Below are positions 5,715 to 10,524 of a DNA stretch of 10,524 bases, in pieces. The position numbers and the translations under genes are program-made. The notes beneath the pieces were generated by a model that was given only the letters and a program-made list of their open reading frames with translations, had not been told where the DNA came from and did no database searches. Location: contig JAURJO010000411.1 of the NCBI GenBank assembly GCA_030832235.1, forward strand, positions 1-10,524, given 5' to 3'. The stretch is from Verrucomicrobiota bacterium (GTDB taxonomy: Bacteria; Verrucomicrobiota; Verrucomicrobiia; Opitutales; Opitutaceae). Within the stretch, counting starts at the first letter, position 1, and every line of letters starts with the position of its first letter.

Positions 5715-8700
5715 CTAGAATTCACCCCGCAGGCCAAGGACCCAGTTGCTGCCGTAGTTCTCGGCCACGAAGAGGCTGCCGTTGCCCTCGTAGACCTCGT
5801 ACTTGCGGTTGAAGATATTCCGGGCCTGGACGAAGAGCGTGAACCGGCGGCCAAGGCGCAGGTCGAGGTTGCCGTCGTACTTGATGACCTGCGGACGGTA
5901 GCGCGTGGCGCTGCTCCACGGCGCCTCGTCCTCCCAGCGCGTCCGGAGGCCGACGCCGAGGAGACGGAACCGGTAGTCGACGCCGCCCGTGATCACGTGG
6001 GGAGTGAGGCCGATGCGGCGCTCGCTGGCGTAGGTGCGGGTGTAAGAAGCGAACACCGTGGCGTTGCCGAGCGTGGTCGGGAGAAAATCGAGGCGCTGGC
6101 GGTACTCGAGCTCCATGCTGCGAAAGCGCCGCGTCCTTTCGCCCTGGGTGTTGGTGATGACGGTGTAGCCGGTGAACACCGGATCGGTCAGCCCGTATTC
6201 CTGCGGGGTGAGCTCGGTCAGCGTCTTCAGGTTCTCGATGTGGGTCTCCGTGAAAGTGGCGCGGAGGCTGCCGTTGCCGGAGAGGTAGTACGCGAGGCTG
6301 GCGGCGATCCGCTCCGAGTTCTCCGGTTTCAGGTTCGGGTTGCTCACCGTGACCAGTTGCGCGGTCTCGTTGATCGACATCAGCCCGCTGAGGTCGAGGA
6401 CGTTGGGACGGTTGATCGCCCGGCCGTAGCCCGCGTCGGCGATGAGGTTCTCGGAGAACCGGTACTTCGCGGTGACGCTCGGGAAGAAGTTCTCGTACCG
6501 GCCTTCACGCGCCACCATCGGCTTGCTGCGGTACTGGTAGTCGAGGCCGGCGACCGTGGTGGCGCGCCCGAGGGACCGGTTGACGGCATAGCCGGCCGCG
6601 GCGACCTGGGAAACCGTGAGGGGATCGAATTCGCGGGAGAGCGTGCGCGTCTCCTCCCAGCGCAGGCCGGCCTGGAATTGCCACGGGCCGGTGCGCGTGT
6701 TGGCCAGCACGTAGGCGGAAGGGATCAGCTCGGTGAAACGCTTCCGTTGCGCGAAGGCGGCGGTGTAGTAGTTCTCCGCGGTCGTGGTGCTGACAAAGTA
6801 CTCCGGGTTGGAGCGGAACAGGCGGCCCACCGCGTCACGGTTGGCGTAGGCCGGCCCGCCGCCGCCGTTGATCGAGCGGAAAACCACGCCGAGGCCGTCC
6901 GGGGCGAAGACGAACGGCGTGGGGAACGCGGCGTAGGTGCCGGCCGTACCGCCGCCCGGCCCGGTGTAACTGTAGTTGTACAGCGAGCCCTTGTTGTCGG
7001 CGTTCGTGATCCGCTCCTGCCGCTTCGCGCCGAACTTCAGAAAGGTGGGCCAGCGGAGAGGCGTGTTCCATTTTCCGTTCAACGCGGCGTTGCTCACCTC
7101 GTTGTAGACGTACCGCACGTCGTCGGTGACGCGCGGGTTGGTGTACGACGCGAGGCTCGACCAGTCCTGGCCGCCCGTCTGGGTGAACTGCCACGCGCTG
7201 GAGGTCGCGCTGGGGCGGGTCGCCACCACGGTGAGGTTGGCGACGGCGTTGACCTGGGCGTTGCCGGCCATGCCGGTGCGCAAGGCGCCGTAGGTGTTGC
7301 GCGAGACCGAGGCCGAGTAGGCGCCGTCGAAGGTGAAGCCGCGCCAGCGGTACTCGAACTTGGGGATGAGGGTGTAGCCCGTGGTGCGTTTGTTGATATT
7401 CCCGTTGCCGTTGTTGAGGTTTGCGGCACCCGCGGAGGTGCGGATGGTCAGCAGGTCCGAGCCGGCCAACTGGTTCGCGCCGGTCGTCAGGGTCGAGAGG
7501 CGGTTGTAGGCGAACATCTCGTAACCGTTGAAGCTGCCGCTGAGCGAGAGGATCAGGCTCCCGGTGGCCTTGAAGTCCACCGTCATGGTCGCGGTCCGTC
7601 GCTCGGTCCACTTGGGGCCGTCCTTGATGATCACCGAGGTCACGACCTGCTGTCCCGCGGCGGCGCCGGTGCCCGCGCCGTAGGCGTTCTGCACGCGCTG
7701 CTGCTCGTTGTAGAGGTTTGACTCGCTCAGGCCGAAGAGGAGGCCGAGGCGGCCGTTCAGGAAACTTTCCGAGTAGTTGAGGCTGGCCGTCGGCCGGACC
7801 TTGCGCCCGATGCTGTCGCCCGGGCCCGGGGTCCGCCGGAGGGTCATTTCCTCGGAGTTGAGTCCGCCGCTCAGCGACCAGACCAGGCGCCGTCCCTTCG
7901 TGTCGAAGGCGCGCTTCATCTTCATGTTGATGGTCCCGGAGATCGCGTCCCCGTCGAGGTCGGCGGGCGTGACGCGGGAGATCTCGATCGACTCGATGCT
8001 GTTGATGGAAACCTGCTCGAAGCTGAAGCTGCGCGTGGCGCTGCCGGTGGAGCCGTTGGTGGTCGCGCCGTAGACGCCGAAGCCGTCCGCGCTCGCTGAC
8101 TTCATGCCGTCGACCGAGACTCCGGCGTATTCCGGATTCATGCCGCCGAGGCGTGGTCCGCGGGTGTCGGCCTCGACCGTCTCCATCTCGATCCCCGGGA
8201 GGTATTTCAGGAACTCGCCGACGTTCCCCTCGGTGACATCACCGAACAGGTCGGAGGATACCGAGGTGCCCAGGCTCATGGAATTACGCTGGTTCATGAT
8301 CTGCTTGGCCTGCCCCTCGGCACCCGAAGAGATCACGAACGCGCCCATTTTTACCACGCCCTCGCGCGCTCCGGGGGCTTCAACCGGCGGGGCCAGCTCG
8401 AGGTCGCGCGCGACATTGGTGCCGGCGACCACGGTGATCGTCTGCGAGACCGGCGGGTAGCCGGCGAAAGAGACGGTGACCTTGGCCGGTCCGGCGGGCA
8501 CCCGCGGCAACGTGTAGTATCCTCCCGACTCCGAGGAGGCCAGGAGGGTGGTGCCCTCGACGCGAATCTCCGCGTCGCGCACAAACTCCCGCGTGGCCGG
8601 GTTGAGAACCCGTCCCGAGATCGAGCCGGTGGCGGATTCCTGGGCGGAGCTGGACGCCGCCGGGAGCAGGACGGCGAGGAGCAGGATGGCGCCGCGCCGG

Positions 8701-8735
8701 AGCAGGCTGCCGGGGTTGAAGATTCGGGTGGTCAT
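5715..8735 (-). CDS. TonB-dependent outer-membrane receptor
   Basis: This protein of about 1006 residues is a TonB-dependent receptor that should import a glycan fragment or similar large nutrient across the outer membrane. Residues 1-32 are a signal peptide (basic RR at 13-14, core ILLLAVLL, cleavage near SSA-QES). A carboxypeptidase-regulatory-like beta-sandwich follows (about 37-116: GSISGRVLNPATREF to TNVARDLELA). MGAFVISSG (about 130-138) may include the TonB box. The plug domain spans about 143-270, with LPGIEM, a RGPRLGG block and SIESIEISRVTPADLDGDAISG, typical of the large Xanthomonas/Caulobacter-type receptors. The rest is a 22-strand barrel ending ARNIFNRKYEVYEG...GLRGEF with a terminal Phe, the normal barrel-assembly signal. 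I chose ATG 8733-8735; a GTG at 8763-8765 would add ten residues. No SusD gene lies beside it. It lies between the FAD enzyme and the sulfatase genes. Confidence 0.94.
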   Translation of the reverse strand: MTTRIFNPGSLLRRGAILLLAVLLPAASSSAQESATGSISGRVLNPATREFVRDAEIRVEGTTLLASSESGGYYTLPRVPAGPAKVTVSFAGYPPVSQTITVVAGTNVARDLELAPPVEAPGAREGVVKMGAFVISSGAEGQAKQIMNQRNSMSLGTSVSSDLFGDVTEGNVGEFLKYLPGIEMETVEADTRGPRLGGMNPEYAGVSVDGMKSASADGFGVYGATTNGSTGSATRSFSFEQVSINSIESIEISRVTPADLDGDAISGTINMKMKRAFDTKGRRLVWSLSGGLNSEEMTLRRTPGPGDSIGRKVRPTASLNYSESFLNGRLGLLFGLSESNLYNEQQRVQNAYGAGTGAAAGQQVVTSVIIKDGPKWTERRTATMTVDFKATGSLILSLSGSFNGYEMFAYNRLSTLTTGANQLAGSDLLTIRTSAGAANLNNGNGNINKRTTGYTLIPKFEYRWRGFTFDGAYSASVSRNTYGALRTGMAGNAQVNAVANLTVVATRPSATSSAWQFTQTGGQDWSSLASYTNPRVTDDVRYVYNEVSNAALNGKWNTPLRWPTFLKFGAKRQERITNADNKGSLYNYSYTGPGGGTAGTYAAFPTPFVFAPDGLGVVFRSINGGGGPAYANRDAVGRLFRSNPEYFVSTTTAENYYTAAFAQRKRFTELIPSAYVLANTRTGPWQFQAGLRWEETRTLSREFDPLTVSQVAAAGYAVNRSLGRATTVAGLDYQYRSKPMVAREGRYENFFPSVTAKYRFSENLIADAGYGRAINRPNVLDLSGLMSINETAQLVTVSNPNLKPENSERIAASLAYYLSGNGSLRATFTETHIENLKTLTELTPQEYGLTDPVFTGYTVITNTQGERTRRFRSMELEYRQRLDFLPTTLGNATVFASYTRTYASERRIGLTPHVITGGVDYRFRLLGVGLRTRWEDEAPWSSATRYRPQVIKYDGNLDLRLGRRFTLFVQARNIFNRKYEVYEGNGSLFVAENYGSNWVLGLRGEF

Positions 8736-8808
8736 GTGTGGTGACTGGCGGTTGCGGAAAAGCACTCCGGCCCGGTTGCTCCAGGCTGGAGGCGGGAAGA
8801 GGGAGGCG

Positions 8809-10446
8809 TCAGGGGGCGAGCACCTGCTTCGCGGCGACGAGGCGTTCGCGAAGCAAAGGGTAGGCGAGATCCTGCACGCCGACCTTGGCGTCCAGCGCCG
8901 CGCCGGCGGCGAGGGCCGCGCTCTGGCCGAGCGTCATGAAAACCGGCTCCATGCGGATCGAGCCGTGCGCGACGTGGGTGGCCGCGAGGCAGACGGGCGA
9001 GAGGAGGTTCTCGCACTCGCCGCGGCGCGGGATGATCGAGCGGTAGGAGATGCCGTAGGGCTTCGGCGGCACGCGCCAGATGGTGCCCTCGCCCTGCGCG
9101 TGGCCCTGCTCGTCGACGAAGATCTGCACGTTGTGCGAGTCCATGCCGAACGAACCGAGTCCCACCGGGTCGGGCGCCGCCCGCTTCCCCTCGCAGTCGT
9201 GCTGGGTCATCACGTAGTCGGTGACCATGCGCCGCGCCTCGCGGATGTAGATCATCCAAGGCCAGCCGCCGTTGTCGGTGAACTCGTCCTTGCTCAACCC
9301 GTAGGCGGCCGCCTGGCTCCGGATCTTCTCGGGCACGCGCGGGCTGTTCGAGAGGGTCCAGAGAAAGCCGCGGATGTAGGTCTCGTGCTCCCGCTCGATC
9401 TCCCGGCGCCGCTCGTAGCTGGCCTCGGGGTAGTCCCAGTTGGCGCCGGGCAGGTCGGAGCCGATGGCGTGCATGTTGTTCCAGTCGACCTTGGAACCCT
9501 TGCCCGCGAGCGGCTCGACCAACGCGGGCAGGCGGTCGTCACCGGCGTCGAAGTTGCGCAGCAGGAGCTCGTGGTCGATCTCCCGGTAGCCCGCGGGCTT
9601 CTCGATCGGGATCCGCAACGCGGGATCCTTGGTGAGGCAGACGCGGTAGTTGAAGGCCTGGATCTTCCGGTCGCCCTGGCCGTTGGCGAGGCCGGGGATC
9701 CGCTGGATGCGCGGGAGCAGGCCGCTTTCCGGGCGGCCGGGGACGACGTACGGGTCGACCTTCTTGATGAAGTGATCCTTGTCCTTCTGCGTGTAATGGA
9801 CGCGCGGTTGGGTGTCGCCGCGGCGCACGCCCGCGAGGGTCTCTCCGTATTGTTGCTCGGACTCACGGCCCACGGTGTACGTCACGCCGGCGGCGGCCAG
9901 CAGGTCCCCGACGTAAGTCGCGTCGATGAACATCTTCCCGCGGTAGGTCCGGCCGCTCAGCGTGGTGATCGCGGTGATGCGCTTCCCGTCCATCGTCACG
10001 CCCCGGCCGGGGCGTCGGTCGAGTCGCTCGTTGTACACCACTTTGACGCCGGCGTCGGCGATCATTTTCTCGAACACCCGGCGTCCCACGTGCGGCTCGA
10101 AGCTGCGGATGTACGTCGCGCCGTAGGCGGCCGCGATCGCGTCGTAGAACTCCGACGCGATGCCGCCGAAGGTGGCCCGCTTGCCGAGGAAATCGGTGGC
10201 GCCGAGTCCGCTGGAGCTCATGCCGCCGGGGAAGCCGGTCGGGTTGACCACGATGACGGAGCGGCCCTCGCGCTTCGCCGCGATCGCCGCGGTGATCGCG
10301 GCGGACGAATCGCCGTAGATCACGAGGTCGTGGACGACGGAAGCGTCAGGTGTCGCGGCGGACAACGCGCCGGTGAGCGCGCACGCCAGCATGGCGCGAA
10401 TCTTTCGGAGGCCGCTTCGGTTCGGGAGTCGGGATGAGGAGTTCAT
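8809..10446 (-). CDS. Exported FAD-dependent oxidoreductase (FAD_oxidored family)
   Basis: This 545-residue protein matches the FAD-dependent oxidoreductases of the PF12831 type that often accompany polysaccharide-use genes; the reaction is unknown. A signal peptide is likely at 1-31 (R6, R10, R14, K15, R17 before a hydrophobic core, cleavage near SAA-TP), without a clear twin-arginine motif. The dinucleotide site is at the start of the mature protein: LVIYGDSSAAITAAIAAKREGRSVIVVNP (41-69), then GFPGGMSSSGLGATDF (71-86). Conserved family blocks follow: FIDATYVGDLLAAAGV, TYTVGRESEQQYGE, NGGWPWMIYIREARRMV, and near the end HGSIRMEPVFMTLGQSAALAAG. The Gly-motif is degenerate (GDSSAA), and N68 takes the place of the usual acidic residue. 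ATG 10444-10446 is preferred because an internal ATG (10390-10392) would remove the basic part of the signal. It is the first gene of the block and lies 43-73 bp upstream of the receptor gene. Confidence 0.9.
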   Translation of the reverse strand: MNSSSRLPNRSGLRKIRAMLACALTGALSAATPDASVVHDLVIYGDSSAAITAAIAAKREGRSVIVVNPTGFPGGMSSSGLGATDFLGKRATFGGIASEFYDAIAAAYGATYIRSFEPHVGRRVFEKMIADAGVKVVYNERLDRRPGRGVTMDGKRITAITTLSGRTYRGKMFIDATYVGDLLAAAGVTYTVGRESEQQYGETLAGVRRGDTQPRVHYTQKDKDHFIKKVDPYVVPGRPESGLLPRIQRIPGLANGQGDRKIQAFNYRVCLTKDPALRIPIEKPAGYREIDHELLLRNFDAGDDRLPALVEPLAGKGSKVDWNNMHAIGSDLPGANWDYPEASYERRREIEREHETYIRGFLWTLSNSPRVPEKIRSQAAAYGLSKDEFTDNGGWPWMIYIREARRMVTDYVMTQHDCEGKRAAPDPVGLGSFGMDSHNVQIFVDEQGHAQGEGTIWRVPPKPYGISYRSIIPRRGECENLLSPVCLAATHVAHGSIRMEPVFMTLGQSAALAAGAALDAKVGVQDLAYPLLRERLVAAKQVLAP

Positions 10447-10454
10447 GGAACTTT

Positions 10455-10479
10455 AGAGTCCGGCGCGCGACCGGACCCT
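10455..10479 (-). promoter_or_regulatory. Leader hairpin before the first gene of the block
   Basis: On the minus strand the segment 10479-10455 folds as a 9-bp stem with one G-U pair (arms 10471-10479 and 10455-10463) around a 7-nt loop (tcgcgcg). The stem ends 8 bases before the ATG of the FAD-oxidoreductase gene. No T-run or Shine-Dalgarno sequence follows. It could be an operator half-site pair for a regulator such as the AraC protein, or an RNA structure limiting translation. The promoter itself is not recognised in the 78 bases available upstream of the gene. Confidence 0.35.
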
Positions 10480-10524
10480 CGGTAAGCCCGCGGGACTTGC
10501 GCTCGCCGCCGAAGGGAAATCAGA

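Noticed and set aside
4699..5718. Plus-strand open frame of 339 codons opposite the sulfatase gene
   Set aside because: It mirrors the sulfatase codons and shows no family features; the sulfatase catalytic motifs fix the real strand.
5997..7721. Plus-strand open frame of 574 codons opposite the TonB receptor gene
   Set aside because: Low-complexity composition rich in Gly, Arg, Val and Ala, no domain, and it lies wholly inside the well-supported receptor gene.
5715..8765. Longer receptor version from GTG at 8763-8765
   Set aside because: It puts ten polar residues before a signal peptide that is already complete from ATG 8733-8735. It cannot be excluded, but is less likely.
8766..8808. Small hairpin ctcca-ggc-tggag (8779-8791) between FAD and receptor genes as a terminator
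   Set aside because: Only 5 bp, a 3-nt loop and no T-run; too weak to separate the two genes.
8548..10437. Plus-strand open frame of 629 codons opposite the FAD-oxidoreductase gene
   Set aside because: Long antisense frames are expected in GC-rich DNA. Its translation is Arg/Gly/Val/Ala-rich with no recognisable domain, whereas the minus-strand frame has clear family motifs.
1..10524. CRISPR array, tRNA/rRNA, insertion sequence or attachment site
   Set aside because: No regularly spaced repeats, no cloverleaf or rRNA-like segments, and no transposase or integrase gene was found while reading both strands.

Overview
The window is GC-rich throughout, densely coded, and reads as chromosome of a glycan-degrading Gram-negative bacterium. 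The outer-membrane TonB-dependent receptor with an N-terminal carboxypeptidase-regulatory-like domain, the lack of a SusD partner, the sulfatase, and the sialidase-like and FAD-oxidoreductase families fit a Verrucomicrobiota (Opitutaceae-like) genome best. This placement is an inference from gene style and composition, not from a marker gene.

Layout. A forward gene (14-1072) encodes an exported sialidase-fold protein with Asp-box-like repeats. It converges, across about 60 bp, on a block of seven minus-strand genes that fills the rest of the window. In transcription order these are: exported FAD-dependent oxidoreductase (10446-8809), TonB-dependent receptor (8735-5715), type I sulfatase with no signal peptide (5619-4144), GPH-family cation:sugar symporter (4147-2738, overlapping the sulfatase by ATGA), AraC-family regulator (2692-1748), Phd/YefM antitoxin (1657-1415) and RelE/ParE toxin (1418-1134, overlapping the antitoxin by TTGA). 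Gaps in the block are 4-bp overlaps up to about 95 bp, and no strong intrinsic terminator is visible between the first five genes.

How the genes could work together. The receptor would bring a glycan fragment across the outer membrane, and the exported FAD enzyme and perhaps the sialidase-like protein would act on it outside the cytoplasm. The GPH symporter would import the resulting small sugar. The cytoplasmic sulfatase, translationally coupled to the symporter, would desulfate it inside the cell, and the AraC protein would sense the substrate and control the locus. This is a compact PUL-like locus for a sulfated or otherwise decorated saccharide. The substrate cannot be read from the sequence. 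The toxin-antitoxin pair behind the regulator is probably an independent module.

Non-coding signals are modest: a 9-bp leader hairpin just before the first gene of the block, a perfect 7-bp hairpin between receptor and sulfatase, a paired GAAGT repeat in front of the AraC gene, and a palindrome over the antitoxin start codon. No RNA genes, insertion sequences or CRISPR arrays were seen. Every known function here is a family-level call; the most unusual point is the co-translation of an intracellular sulfatase with its likely importer.
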